Origin: Paenibacillus sinensis
GTDB lineage: Bacteria > Bacillota > Bacilli > Paenibacillales > Paenibacillaceae
Direction: 5' to 3'
NCBI RefSeq assembly: GCF_019904155.1
Contig: NZ_JAHCMB010000061.1
Coordinates: forward strand, 101,556 to 165,555
DNA: 64,000 bases
Position 1 is the stretch's first letter. Each line of letters opens with the position of its first letter. Under the pieces are notes generated by a model. The model searched no databases, was not told the DNA's origin, and saw only the letters and a program-made list of their open reading frames with translations. Position numbers and translations under genes: made by a program. Of this stretch, positions 1 through 7,661 are shown in pieces.

Positions 1-1208
1 GCGTTATGTCCGCCGAAGCCGAAGGAATTGGACATGCCGATGTTCAGCTCCGCCGCCCGCGCGACATTCGGCACATAATCCAGATCGCATTCCGGATCAG
101 GATGCTCAAGATTGATCGTCGGCGGAATAAGGCCCGCTTCCAGGCTCTTGACGAGAGCGATGGCTTCAGCCCCGCCGGCGGCCCCGAGCATATGCCCGGT
201 CATCGACTTGTTGGCCGTCACCGGGATGCGGTAGGCATCCTCGCCGAACAGCGCCTTGATCGCCTTCGTCTCGGAGCGGTCGCCCAGCTCCGTACTCGTG
301 GCGTGAGCGCTGATGACGTCAATCTCTCCAGGTTCGAGCCCGGCGGTACGCAGCGCCTGCTTCATAGCCCGGTACGCGCCCTCCCCTTCCGGGTGGGTAG
401 CGACCATATGGTAAGCGTCGGAGCCTGCCCCGTAGCCGATCACCTCGGCGTAGATTCTCGCATCCCGCCGCTTCGCGTGCGACAGCGACTCCAGCACCAA
501 AATGCCCGCGCCTTCACCGAGGACGAATCCGTCCCGCTTCGCGTCGAACGGCCTGCTGGCTCCCTGAATGTCATCATTCCGCACGGACAAGGCATGTGCG
601 TTGCCGAAGCCAGCGAGAGAAATCTCGTTGACCGCCGCCTCCGCCCCGCCGGCCAGAATGACATCCGCTTCGCCGGAGCGGATAACCCGGAAGGCCTCGC
701 CAATGGCCGTATTCCCGATGGAACAGGCGGTAACGGGCGACAGCGTCGGGCCCAGTGTTCCGAGGCGGATGCTGATCGTCGCAGCGGCCATGTTGGAGAT
801 CATCATCGGAACCAGCGTCGGACTGACCCGTTCCGGCCCGCGCTCCAGCAGCACCCGGTGCTGATCGAGCAGCGTGCCGATGCCCCCGATGCCCGAGCCG
901 ACATAGACGCCGACCTGTTCCATGTCCAGCGCCTCCTGCCTCAGTCCGGAGTCGGCCCATGCCTGATCGGCCGCAGCGGCCGCAAATTGGGTGAAGCGGT
1001 CCATGCGCCGCGCTTCCTTTCTCCCGAACAGGGCCTCGGCGTCGAAGCCCCGGACCTTCCCGGCGAACCTGGTCTTGTAAGCCTTCGTATCGAAGGCGTC
1101 GATTTCGCTGATGCCTGACCGCCCTTCCTTCAGTCCATCCCAGAATTCCTCAACGCCGCTGCCGAGCGGCGACACGATTCCCATGCCAGTTATTACGACT
1201 CTTTCCAC
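1..1208 (-). CDS. fabF: FabF-like beta-ketoacyl-ACP synthase (C-terminus cut by window edge)
   Basis: Condensing enzyme of fatty acid elongation: acyl transfer to the active Cys, then decarboxylative condensation with malonyl-ACP. About 402 residues are present; the visible end (motif SNSFGFGGHN) shows that only a short tail is missing. The Cys-His-His triad is intact: Cys162 in TACSIGN, His302 in SAHATST and His339 in SMTGHMLGAAGG. The flanks of the Cys and first His differ from the usual TACATGT and NAHGTST, so this may be a second, specialised KAS rather than the housekeeping copy. The start is a GTG preceded by GGAGGG about 8 nt upstream. It diverges from an MmyB-like regulator across an inverted-repeat promoter region, which suggests regulation by that protein. 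The fold and family are clear; the paralog assignment is not. Confidence 0.88.
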   Translation of the reverse strand, partial: MERVVITGMGIVSPLGSGVEEFWDGLKEGRSGISEIDAFDTKAYKTRFAGKVRGFDAEALFGRKEARRMDRFTQFAAAAADQAWADSGLRQEALDMEQVGVYVGSGIGGIGTLLDQHRVLLERGPERVSPTLVPMMISNMAAATISIRLGTLGPTLSPVTACSIGNTAIGEAFRVIRSGEADVILAGGAEAAVNEISLAGFGNAHALSVRNDDIQGASRPFDAKRDGFVLGEGAGILVLESLSHAKRRDARIYAEVIGYGAGSDAYHMVATHPEGEGAYRAMKQALRTAGLEPGEIDVISAHATSTELGDRSETKAIKALFGEDAYRIPVTANKSMTGHMLGAAGGAEAIALVKSLEAGLIPPTINLEHPDPECDLDYVPNVARAAELNIGMSNSFGFGGHN

Positions 1209-1252
1209 GATTCAGCCCTCCAGCTCAAGTTATACCGCTATCATGCCATGCG

Positions 1253-1307
1253 TGTTATCCTATTACAAGTTGCTGTTTAAACTAGTATAATGAGTGCTAG
1301 GATAACA
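1253..1307 (+). promoter_or_regulatory. Promoter flanked by a perfect 10-bp inverted repeat
   Basis: A plus-strand promoter TTACAA (1263-1268), 17 bp spacer, TATAAT (1286-1291) reads toward the XRE gene. TGTTATCCTA (1253-1262) abuts the -35 box, and its exact inverse TAGGATAACA (1298-1307) lies near the expected start site. This is a plausible two-half-site operator for the adjacent regulator, controlling itself and perhaps the divergent ketosynthase. The regulator assignment is inference. Confidence 0.6.
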
Positions 1308-1382
1308 GGTGAACGGAATCGCACTAACGATATCGCACTAAGGGAATCAAAAGAATGGAATCGAGCATAGGGAGGAAGAATC

Positions 1383-2219
1383 ATGAACGATCAAGCCAGA
1401 CTGGAGGCGCTGTCCGCCTTCCTGAAGGCCCAGCGCGCCAAAATCACACCCGCTTCGGCCGGTCTGCCCGCCGGGGGCAGACGCAGAACGCCGGGCCTTC
1501 GGCGGGAAGAGGTCGCCCAGCTCGCGGGCGTCAGCACAACCTGGTACACCTGGCTGGAGCAGGGACGCGACATCAAGGCGTCATCTTCGGTGCTGGAGAA
1601 TATCGCCAAGGCGCTCCGGCTGACCGCCGATGAGAGGCGGTATCTCCAGTCGCTCGCGCTGGAATCCCATGTCAGCCCCCCGGCTCCGCCCGAGGAGCAG
1701 CCCGAAATCCGGCCGGCGCTGCTCAAGATTATCCGGGAACTTAAATACTCCCCGGCCATCGTGATCGACCGCCGCTCCCGGATTGTCGGCTGGAACGACG
1801 CGGCCAGGCATGTCTTTCTCGATTTCGTGCAGGTCCCGGCGGAAGGCCGGAATCTGATCGAGCTTCTGTTCGCCCGCAAGGAGCTTCAGCGGCTGGCGGT
1901 GAACTGGGAGGATTTCGTAACCGGCTTCCTCGCGATCTTCCGGACGTATTACGGACAGTATGTGGAGGATGAATGGTATCGCGACTTCCTGCGGCATATG
2001 AGCGGACAGTATCCGGATTTCGACCGGCTGTGGCAGAGAAGCACTGTGAACAGCGCCCCTGACGTGCTGATCGAATTCCGGCACGCGAAGGCGGGCAAAA
2101 TGCTGTTCGAGCTGACCTCCATGCAGGTGCACGGCAGCGCCGATCTGCGCTGCCTCATCTACACGCCGTCATCCGAGCGGACGGAGCTGAAGCTGATGAA
2201 GATCATCCGGGAGGCTTAG
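1383..2219 (+). CDS. XRE-family regulator with MmyB-like ligand-binding domain
   Basis: Cytosolic transcription factor, 278 aa. An N-terminal helix-turn-helix (about residues 10-80, with the RTPGLRREEVAQLAGVS signature and TWYTWLEQG recognition region) is followed by an MmyB-like domain (about 105-275, with SPAIVIDRRSRIVGWN early in it). A member of this family has been reported with a fatty acid in its pocket, as I recall, which would suit control of the divergent FabF-like gene. The start is supported by GGGAGGA about 8 nt upstream. Its TAG stop overlaps the TAA stop of the convergent amidohydrolase at 2216-2219. Family assignment is firm; ligand and targets are inferred. Confidence 0.9.
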   Translation: MNDQARLEALSAFLKAQRAKITPASAGLPAGGRRRTPGLRREEVAQLAGVSTTWYTWLEQGRDIKASSSVLENIAKALRLTADERRYLQSLALESHVSPPAPPEEQPEIRPALLKIIRELKYSPAIVIDRRSRIVGWNDAARHVFLDFVQVPAEGRNLIELLFARKELQRLAVNWEDFVTGFLAIFRTYYGQYVEDEWYRDFLRHMSGQYPDFDRLWQRSTVNSAPDVLIEFRHAKAGKMLFELTSMQVHGSADLRCLIYTPSSERTELKLMKIIREA

Positions 2220-3559
2220 GCTTGCTCCAGCGGCGAGCGGACCAGCAGCCGCTTGATCGAAGCGTCCGCCTCGCGCAGCACTGTGTCCTTGTCGATCGTC
2301 TTCATCACGCCGCGCTCCATGACAAGCTTGCCGTTAATGATCGTGCTCTCCACGTCGGAGCGGGTTGCGGAATACACAATCCGCGAGACCGGATCGACGT
2401 CATAGGAAGGGAACGTATGAAAGTTGTTCAGATTGAGGATCGCCAGATCCGCTTTTTTCCCAACCTCCAGACTGCCGATTTCGTCCTCCAGGCCGACCGC
2501 CTTCGCTCCGCCGATTGTCGCCATCCGGAATACGGTCCGGGCATCCATCGCCGTCGGTCCGTGCTTCGGCTTCTGAATCAGAGCGGCCATCCGCATTTCT
2601 CCGAACATATCGAGGTTATTATTGCACGGGGCGCCATCTGCGCCAAGGCTCACCGACACATGCTCGTGAATCAGCCCCGGCGTGTCGGCGAAGCCGGACG
2701 CGAGCTTCATATTGGAGCCTGGACAATGGCTGACATGAACGCCCCGGTCACGCAGAATCCGCAGCTCCTCTTCGTCGAGCCAGACGCAGTGAGCCAGAAT
2801 AAGCCGCTCGTTCGCCAGCCCGATATGATCAAGGTACACGATATTTCGCATGCCGGTCATCGCCTGCACAATCTCAATCTCGCCTAGATTCTCGGATGCG
2901 TGGGTATGCACATTGACCCCATAGCGTGCCGACAAATCACGGACCTCCTTCAGCAGCGGCTCGGTGCAGGAGACGACGAATCTCGGGGAAAAAGCGTACC
3001 GGATGCGGCCCCCGTCATAGCCGTTCCATTTCTCCAGCAAATCCACGCTCTCCTGCAGCGAAGCTGCCGTGTCCTCCTGAAGCGCGGCGGGAATGTCATC
3101 TCCCTTCTGGTCCATCATCACCTTGCCGGAGAGGGCGCGGATGCCGCTCTTCGCGATAGCCTGAAACGCGTAATCGGTGTAGCGCACCGTCTCCATATCG
3201 ACGATCGTCGTCGTCCCGCTGGATATCAATTCGCCGAGTCCGAGCATGGCCGAGTAATAGAGCGATTCGCCGTCATGCGCCGCTTCCAGCGGCCAGATAC
3301 GCTTGCGCAGCCAGTCCATCAGCTCCAGATCGTCCGCCTTCCCCCGGAAGAGCGTCTGGCACAGATGGATATGCGTCTGAACGAAGCCGGGAATCACCGT
3401 GCGGCCCGCGGCGTCCAGCACCTGCTCGCCTTGCAGCGGCGTCAGCCCGGCTCCGATTTCGGTGATCCGGTCATCCTTGATCCGAATATCCCCGTGTAAG
3501 ATTTCCTCCCGTTCATTCATTGTGACAATCTGTGCATTCTTGATCAGAATACCGCTCAT
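2216..3559 (-). CDS. Amidohydrolase, probable 8-oxoguanine deaminase
   Basis: COG0402-type deaminase of 447 aa, predicted cytosolic. Metal-site motifs occur in order: HIH early (PGFVQTHIHLCQTLFRG), His in VHTHASE, His in LAHCVWLDEEE, and Asp in LGADGAPCNNN. Proteins like this are often labelled 5'-deoxyadenosine or SAH deaminase. The riboswitch-type leader directly upstream points instead to an oxidised purine, converting 8-oxoguanine to urate and ammonia; that association is reported for Paenibacillaceae. The start is ATG at 3559 behind GAGGGGAG; a longer frame with 12 extra residues lacks a good ribosome site. Transcription passes through an aptamer and terminator at 3598-3693. The deaminase family is certain; the substrate is inferred from context. 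Confidence 0.85.
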   Translation of the reverse strand: MSGILIKNAQIVTMNEREEILHGDIRIKDDRITEIGAGLTPLQGEQVLDAAGRTVIPGFVQTHIHLCQTLFRGKADDLELMDWLRKRIWPLEAAHDGESLYYSAMLGLGELISSGTTTIVDMETVRYTDYAFQAIAKSGIRALSGKVMMDQKGDDIPAALQEDTAASLQESVDLLEKWNGYDGGRIRYAFSPRFVVSCTEPLLKEVRDLSARYGVNVHTHASENLGEIEIVQAMTGMRNIVYLDHIGLANERLILAHCVWLDEEELRILRDRGVHVSHCPGSNMKLASGFADTPGLIHEHVSVSLGADGAPCNNNLDMFGEMRMAALIQKPKHGPTAMDARTVFRMATIGGAKAVGLEDEIGSLEVGKKADLAILNLNNFHTFPSYDVDPVSRIVYSATRSDVESTIINGKLVMERGVMKTIDKDTVLREADASIKRLLVRSPLEQA

Positions 3560-3597
3560 GACGATCTCCCCTCTCTGATTTATGCCCATATCCAAGC

Positions 3598-3638
3598 AAA
3601 AAGGCTACGAAAACATGCCTAGGCATATTCTCGTAGCC
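3598..3638 (-). terminator. Riboswitch expression platform: intrinsic terminator
   Basis: On the minus strand a 17-bp stem (two G-U pairs, outer arm GGCTACGA / TCGTAGCC, 3603-3638) is followed by five U residues (3598-3602). Its 5' arm contains the TACGAG strand that closes aptamer helix P1, so P1 and terminator are mutually exclusive. Ligand binding should therefore prevent termination, giving a genetic ON switch. Confidence 0.85.
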
Positions 3639-3693
3639 AGAAATTTACGGTTCCCGGTAGAAACCCTTAATCCAATCATTAAGGATATACGAA
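3630..3693 (-). ncRNA. Purine-family riboswitch aptamer, candidate 8-oxoguanine type
   Basis: Read on the minus strand. P1 pairs TTCGTA with TACGAG. P2 is CCTTAAT/ATTAAGG around loop GATTGG. J2/3 is GTTTCTAC, and P3 is CGGGAA/TTTCTG around loop CCGTAAA, the standard kissing-loop partner. The specificity position (74 in xpt numbering) is C, as in guanine aptamers. Differences from a standard guanine aptamer are J1/2 UAU instead of UAA, G instead of A at position 73 just before C74, and a six-nucleotide L2. Position 73 is near the pocket. The deaminase gene and the ON-type terminator match what I recall of the rare 8-oxoguanine riboswitch of Paenibacillaceae. Class purine is very likely; ligand identity is inferred. 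Confidence 0.88.
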
Positions 3694-3716
3694 AAATTTA
3701 AAATATGATTAGCCCC

Positions 3717-3746
3717 ATCTTAATTCAGGGACAGGTTATTTGTCAA
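3717..3746 (-). promoter_or_regulatory. Promoter for the riboswitch-amidohydrolase transcript
   Basis: TTGACA (3746-3741), an 18 bp spacer and TAAGAT (3722-3717) would start RNA near 3710, just upstream of aptamer P1. The -35 box overlaps the -35 of the divergent promoter. Confidence 0.6.
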
Positions 3747-3768
3747 TAAGAGTTATGTTAAATAACAT
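3740..3768 (+). promoter_or_regulatory. Promoter for the 3-hydroxyisobutyrate dehydrogenase-like gene
   Basis: TTGTCA (3740-3745), a 17 bp spacer and TAACAT (3763-3768) lie about 90 bp before the TTG start. The -35 hexamer is the complement of the opposing promoter's TTGACA, so polymerase can probably occupy only one at a time. Confidence 0.55.
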
Positions 3769-3858
3769 CTACTTTGAGAGAAGAGCCGGGCCAGGTTGTC
3801 CCTGTCCGGTTTAGGGTTTAGAATGGACAGAGAAAGCTTGAAGAAGGAGTGAATTCCA

Positions 3859-4734
3859 TTGAAAAAGATCGCATGGATCGGAACAGGACATATGGGCGTG
3901 CCGATGGCCCGAAATTTGATTCAAGCCGGATATGGCCTGCATGTGTATAACCGGACGGCGGAAAGAGCGCAGCCGCTTGGAAGAGAAGGCGCGGTTCTCC
4001 GCAAGACTCCCGCCGAGGCAGCGGACGAGGCCGATGTTATCTTTCTGATGCTGACGAAGGGAGAAGCGGTCCGGGAGGTGCTGGAAGGCGAGAACGGCGT
4101 TCTCTCCCATCTGCGGGAAGGCGCGTATATCGTCAATATGAGTACGATTCTGACTGAGGAAGCGAAGGCTTTCGCGCGGCTTACGGAACAAGCGGGCGGC
4201 ATATATGTGGATGCCCCTGTATCCGGCTCCGTGGGGCCGGCGACCAAAGGCCAGCTTGTCATTCTTGCCGGCTGCTCACCCGAGGCGCTTGAATACTGCA
4301 CCCCGTTCTTTGACCGGCTGGGCAAATCGACGATTCACTTCGGCGATGTCGGCGCGGGCACCTCGGCGAAGCTTGCGATCAATCTGCTTCTCGGCGTCGT
4401 CGCCCAGGGTATCGGGGAAGCGCTGCTCTTCGGCGAAAGCTCTGGCCTGAAGCGGGAGCAGGTACTGCAGATGATCGACGAATCGGCCGTCTCGACGAAG
4501 CTGTTCGAGGCCAAGAAGATGATGTATGTAAAAGAGGAATTCCCGGCCGCATTCATGATCAGCCTTGTGGCCAAGGATCTGGGGCTTGTCCAGGATGAAG
4601 CGAAGCTGGCCGGTCTTACGCTGCCGCTTGCGGAAGCTGCCGGCAAGACGTATGCAGCAGCTGACCGGGAAGGCAGAGGAGAGCTGGATATGGCCGCCAT
4701 CTTGCAGCAGCTCAAGGATATGCGCCAGAGCTGA
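3859..4734 (+). CDS. NAD(P)-dependent beta-hydroxyacid dehydrogenase (HIBADH family)
   Basis: Soluble oxidoreductase of 291 aa, typical length for the 3-hydroxyisobutyrate / tartronate semialdehyde reductase / glyoxylate reductase family. The Rossmann motif IGTGHMGVPMA is at the N-terminus. The substrate loop DAPVSGSVGPATKG is near residue 120, and the catalytic Lys lies in GTSAKLAINLLL near residue 170. The start is a TTG with AAGGAG 9 nt upstream; no better ATG exists in frame. It stands alone and diverges from the riboswitch gene. A 13-bp hairpin follows at 4779. The true substrate cannot be told from sequence. Confidence 0.87.
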   Translation: MKKIAWIGTGHMGVPMARNLIQAGYGLHVYNRTAERAQPLGREGAVLRKTPAEAADEADVIFLMLTKGEAVREVLEGENGVLSHLREGAYIVNMSTILTEEAKAFARLTEQAGGIYVDAPVSGSVGPATKGQLVILAGCSPEALEYCTPFFDRLGKSTIHFGDVGAGTSAKLAINLLLGVVAQGIGEALLFGESSGLKREQVLQMIDESAVSTKLFEAKKMMYVKEEFPAAFMISLVAKDLGLVQDEAKLAGLTLPLAEAAGKTYAAADREGRGELDMAAILQQLKDMRQS

Positions 4735-4778
4735 TTTAAGGGCGATCCGCCCATACAGCTCCTTACAGCTCCTAAAAC

Positions 4779-4822
4779 ACTTAAAACCCCGACTGCCTCA
4801 CTATGGCAACGGGGTTTTAAGT
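4779..4822. terminator. Hairpin terminator after the dehydrogenase gene
   Basis: A perfect 13-bp stem pairs ACTTAAAACCCCG (4779-4791) with its inverse (4810-4822). The T-rich inner arm and following TCTCCTTATT make it a plausible terminator on the plus strand, and the symmetry allows the other direction too. Confidence 0.65.
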
Positions 4823-5585
4823 CTCCTTATTGCTATTCAATTTTATTCATTTCCTCCTGCAACAATCCATACCCTTGACATGGTACACACTCCGATGATT
4901 CCATGTTGCTCAGATTGTTCCCAAATTTTCACTTGCCTGATACCCCGATTTCGGAGTATGTTCACCGAAATCTCCATGCCCTACAGGGTTGCTTGTTCTC
5001 CCCGCGTACACGATATTCGCGAAAAACGTTGTCACATCCGTCTTCCTTATATGCGATTATCGTACATTGTACGCTTCGCTAACCTTTTCCAATGGAATCC
5101 TGCTCCTTTCTCACAGGGACTTTTGTCCTACTTTGAAATAGCCTTCTTCCTTGCTCAGGTTACCTTTGGGTCCGATCCATACCTACCGGTCTTCTTAAAG
5201 GCCGTTGATCCTCAGCGCTTTAATCCCTTGGATCAGGTATGCACCGCATGTCTAGCCCATCGGAACTCTCTCCCTTCCTTTTTGTTAAGGAGTTTGGAGT
5301 ATCACCTTCCGCGCTTGACTGAAAGACGATTGGCCGCTGAATTTGATTGAAACCTTCGCTTCAGAGCGTTATCCATCCGGCTTCTTCTTTTCGGGCCAGC
5401 TCATCTGGTGATGTCTTTATTATAGTCCGTGCATTTGAATATGGAAAACGCGCGGAAATGGGCTAAATCGCGCTATTTTCCTGTTTACGAATAATAGCAG
5501 AAACTAGCCCATTCGTTCTTACGTTTTTACGCAAATTTAACAATTTGCTCACGATTTCATTGCAACTGCTTACATTGGGAGAACA
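4823..5585. other. Unassigned region of about 760 bp
   Basis: No recognisable gene. A plus-strand frame stays open across most of it, continuing out of frame from the dehydrogenase to a TGA at 5348-5350, but it has no ribosome site and its product resembles nothing I know. The minus strand has a 44-codon frame (4843-4977) with no convincing ribosome site. Short peptide-like stretches broken by stops on the minus strand suggest a decayed element or repeat. The last 150 bp before the acetyltransferase are AT-rich. Confidence 0.35.
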
Positions 5586-6107
5586 TTAGTCCTCCACAGG
5601 CTTCAGCAGCTTCTCCATTACCGGAAAATTTGCAACCCGGCCCGGGAACCGGACCTCGCCCCGAGTCTCGTACCCCAGGCGGAGATACAGTCCGAGCGCT
5701 CTGTCGTTCTTGGCGTATGTATCCATGCGGATGCTGGAATAACCTTCGCGGACCGCCTGATCCTCGGCAAATGCGAGCAGGCGGCGGGCAATGCCTTTGC
5801 CCTGAATTCGCGGGTGAACCGCCAGCCGGTGCATAACCAGGTACCGGCCTTCCTTATGTACCCAGTCGATCGATTTGTATTCCTCAGCTTCGTTCTCGTC
5901 CAGAACGATAATGCCGGCAGGCGCGCCGTCGTCCTCGAGCACATAGATCGTTCCCTGCTCGATATCTTCGGCTATGACCTCCCGGTTCGGATAGCTTTCA
6001 TTCCACTGGTCGCTGCCGCCCTCCCGCATCACGCGCACGCATTCGGCGATCAAAGCCATGATCTGCTCCAAATCGTCCATTCTTCCTTGTCTGATGACGT
6101 TCTCCAT
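5586..6107 (-). CDS. GNAT-family N-acetyltransferase
   Basis: 173 aa, usual length for a single-domain GNAT enzyme that moves acetyl from acetyl-CoA to an amine. The acetyl-CoA loop is RIQGKGIARRLL near residue 105, followed by a typical C-terminal segment (NDRALGLYLRLGYETRGEV). The ribosome site before ATG 6107 is weak. The substrate is unknown and the neighbours give no hint. It lies downstream of the small-gene operon on the same strand, but the 6212-6238 hairpin separates them. Confidence 0.85.
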   Translation of the reverse strand: MENVIRQGRMDDLEQIMALIAECVRVMREGGSDQWNESYPNREVIAEDIEQGTIYVLEDDGAPAGIIVLDENEAEEYKSIDWVHKEGRYLVMHRLAVHPRIQGKGIARRLLAFAEDQAVREGYSSIRMDTYAKNDRALGLYLRLGYETRGEVRFPGRVANFPVMEKLLKPVED

Positions 6108-6211
6108 ATTGGTCTTTAACCGCCCTTCTGCCAGTTGCCTAGTCTATGACTCTGCTTCTGATAGTCTATCATATAAGGCGGTGCAAGATGAAGCATCCGG
6201 CGGGGGAACGC

Positions 6212-6238
6212 GGCGGCAAAGAAGAGTTCTTTGCCGCC
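6212..6238 (-). terminator. Strong hairpin after the small-gene operon
   Basis: A perfect 12-bp stem GGCGGCAAAGAA / TTCTTTGCCGCC with a 3-nt loop sits just after the stop of the basic protein gene. There is no U tract on the minus side, so it may be a weak terminator or an RNA-stabilising end. Confidence 0.5.
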
Positions 6239-6246
6239 TGTCGATT

Positions 6247-6669
6247 TTATCCGAACTCCAGCTTATGACCATCCTCGAAGCCTTTTGCAAAGCCGGTGTC
6301 AAAGCCGATATCATAGGCTTCATTGAAGCCCTGCTGGTAGGCGTCTGCCGGCGCCGTCTCCGGAGGGACACCGGGATCGGCGGGAAGCGGCACCAATACC
6401 GTTTCAGGCTGAGCCGGCTCGGGCGGGGCCGGCGGATTGGGCGGCGTCGCGACAGCCGCGATCCGGCGGCGATGCTTGCCGCGGCGCAGCTTCAGCCCCT
6501 TCTTCCGCAGCCGGATGGCCGAACGCTTCCTGCCCACTCCTTTGCGCACCTTATGCGCAGCCCCTTTGCGGGCCTTGCGCAGTCTGGCCTTGCGCGTCAG
6601 CAGAACCCGGCGTGAGCCGGTTCTCTTCCCCTTCAGCGACTTCTTCCGGCCTGTTCTCTTCGTCTTCAT
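6247..6669 (-). CDS. Small highly basic protein with acidic/aromatic tail (unknown function)
   Basis: 140 aa from ATG 6669, which has AAGGGG about 8 nt upstream; a GTG three codons earlier overlaps the previous gene's stop. The first ~75 residues are almost only Lys, Arg, Gly and Leu (for example KTKRTGRKKSLKGKRTG). A Pro-rich linker follows (PPNPPAPPEPAQP), then a C-terminal segment with repeated Gly-Phe steps (YQQGFNEAYDIGFDTGFAKG). No signal peptide or membrane segment is visible. It is the last gene of a four-gene operon with a sigma-K-like promoter, so a coat- or DNA-binding role in the spore is a guess. I do not recognise a named family. Confidence 0.75.
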   Translation of the reverse strand: MKTKRTGRKKSLKGKRTGSRRVLLTRKARLRKARKGAAHKVRKGVGRKRSAIRLRKKGLKLRRGKHRRRIAAVATPPNPPAPPEPAQPETVLVPLPADPGVPPETAPADAYQQGFNEAYDIGFDTGFAKGFEDGHKLEFG

Positions 6670-6674
6670 CCCTG

Positions 6675-6977
6675 TCACCCCTTCTGTACGTCAAGCTGCC
6701 GCGCAGGACCTATGCGGGTGGCCTGAGCCAGCCACGGGGAAGAAGGCTCTCCTTCCCTGGGTCTCGGCAGCGAAATACCGGACATCATCCGGCACATGGC
6801 ACTCTGGTATTCACTGAGCACCCTGACATTCTCGCACAACCTGCGGGCCGCAAGCTCCGAATGGCCGGTCACCTCCGCCACGGATTCCAGAATGGCGGCG
6901 AGCGCTGCCTGGCTCCTGGCGATCGAGCGGATCATTTCCAGCTTCACAGCCTGTTCCGAGAGCTGCGGCGCGCTCAT
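6675..6977 (-). CDS. Small helical protein of the sporulation-linked operon (unknown)
   Basis: 100 aa. It opens with an amphipathic helix (KLEMIRSIARSQAALAAILE) that lines up with the N-termini of the next two upstream genes, so the three look like diverged paralogs. It has two Cys and no signal peptide. Its ATG overlaps the TGA of the upstream gene (ATGA), and its own TGA lies inside the ribosome site of the basic protein gene: tight translational coupling. Function unknown. Confidence 0.75.
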   Translation of the reverse strand: MSAPQLSEQAVKLEMIRSIARSQAALAAILESVAEVTGHSELAARRLCENVRVLSEYQSAMCRMMSGISLPRPREGEPSSPWLAQATRIGPARQLDVQKG

Positions 6978-7327
6978 TTGTCGTTGTCTCCTAAGCTGAA
7001 GCCGTCAGACAATCCACCAAAGCCTTCACCGTCGTCGCCGCTTCCGCCGTCTTCCTCGCCCGTGTCAAGCACGGCCTTCAAATTGCTGCAGAGGCCGTTC
7101 TCCAGCTTGGTCAGTCCTTCAACCAGCTCCACAATGACATCATGCATCGCGAGAGATTCCTTCAGCTGATCCTCATGCGTTTCGAAGGCCCGGGGATGCA
7201 TGTGATGATGCGCCCATTGCTTGACCTTCTCCGCCTCCACGGCCTTGGCTTCCAGGATGATTGCGATGTTCCACTGGATCGCGGCGGTCGACTCCAGCAT
7301 CTTCAGATACGATTCTTCTCTGCTCAT
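6974..7327 (-). CDS. Small helical protein with acidic Gly/Asp-rich tail (unknown)
   Basis: About 117 aa. Helical N-terminal half (YLKMLESTAAIQWNIAIILE), a His cluster (WAHHHMHPRAFETH), then a Gly/Asp/Glu-rich tail. The second of two adjacent ATGs is chosen because it has the better spacing from GGGAGG. It shares the Leu-Glu / Ile-Leu-Glu-Ala pattern with its two operon neighbours. The gap to the upstream gene is about 10 bp. Proteins like this are sometimes misnamed nucleoside-diphosphate sugar epimerase; nothing here is an epimerase. Function unknown. Confidence 0.75.
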   Translation of the reverse strand: MSREESYLKMLESTAAIQWNIAIILEAKAVEAEKVKQWAHHHMHPRAFETHEDQLKESLAMHDVIVELVEGLTKLENGLCSNLKAVLDTGEEDGGSGDDGEGFGGLSDGFSLGDNDK

Positions 7328-7340
7328 CATCCGCCTCCCG

Positions 7341-7628
7341 CTATTCTTCTTCCTGACCCTGCATTTCCTTGATTACTCTCCCTATCTGTTCGGCCATCGC
7401 CTCCTGCAAATCCGCGAAAGCATTAAGATAGGAGATAATGTTCTTGTTCACACGGCCCGCGCTTTCAATGACGCCTTCAGTCCCTCCGAAGTCGGGCTCC
7501 GCATCCGGAAGGTCATGAACGATTTGAGCCATGCGGACGGCCACATGGCGCTCGGCGTCAAGAATGCGCGCCATCTGTTCGTGGGAATGGGCCATGTGCT
7601 CCAGTATTTTGGTGATATGGTTCTGCAT
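7341..7628 (-). CDS. Small helical protein, first gene of the sporulation-linked operon (unknown)
   Basis: 95 aa from ATG 7628, which has AAGGAG 8 nt upstream; an ATG two codons earlier is too close to that site. N-terminus ITKILEHMAHSHEQMARILD matches the helix of the two downstream genes. The remainder is mixed acidic and hydrophobic with no Cys, signal peptide or membrane segment. Preceded by a sigma-K-like promoter (7662-7689), which suggests late mother-cell expression and a possible coat role. Function unknown. Confidence 0.78.
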   Translation of the reverse strand: MQNHITKILEHMAHSHEQMARILDAERHVAVRMAQIVHDLPDAEPDFGGTEGVIESAGRVNKNIISYLNAFADLQEAMAEQIGRVIKEMQGQEEE

Positions 7629-7661
7629 GGTCATGTCTCCTTTGCTTTAGGCGCCCTGCAT

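Noticed and set aside
3630..3693. Calling the aptamer a plain guanine riboswitch
   Set aside because: C74 fits guanine, but the ON-type terminator, the variant junction bases and the deaminase gene point to the 8-oxoguanine variant; left open pending alignment.
4565..5350. Plus-strand 261-codon frame overlapping the dehydrogenase
   Set aside because: Starts inside another gene in a different frame, crosses a terminator, has no ribosome site and no recognisable domain. Kept only as an unassigned region.
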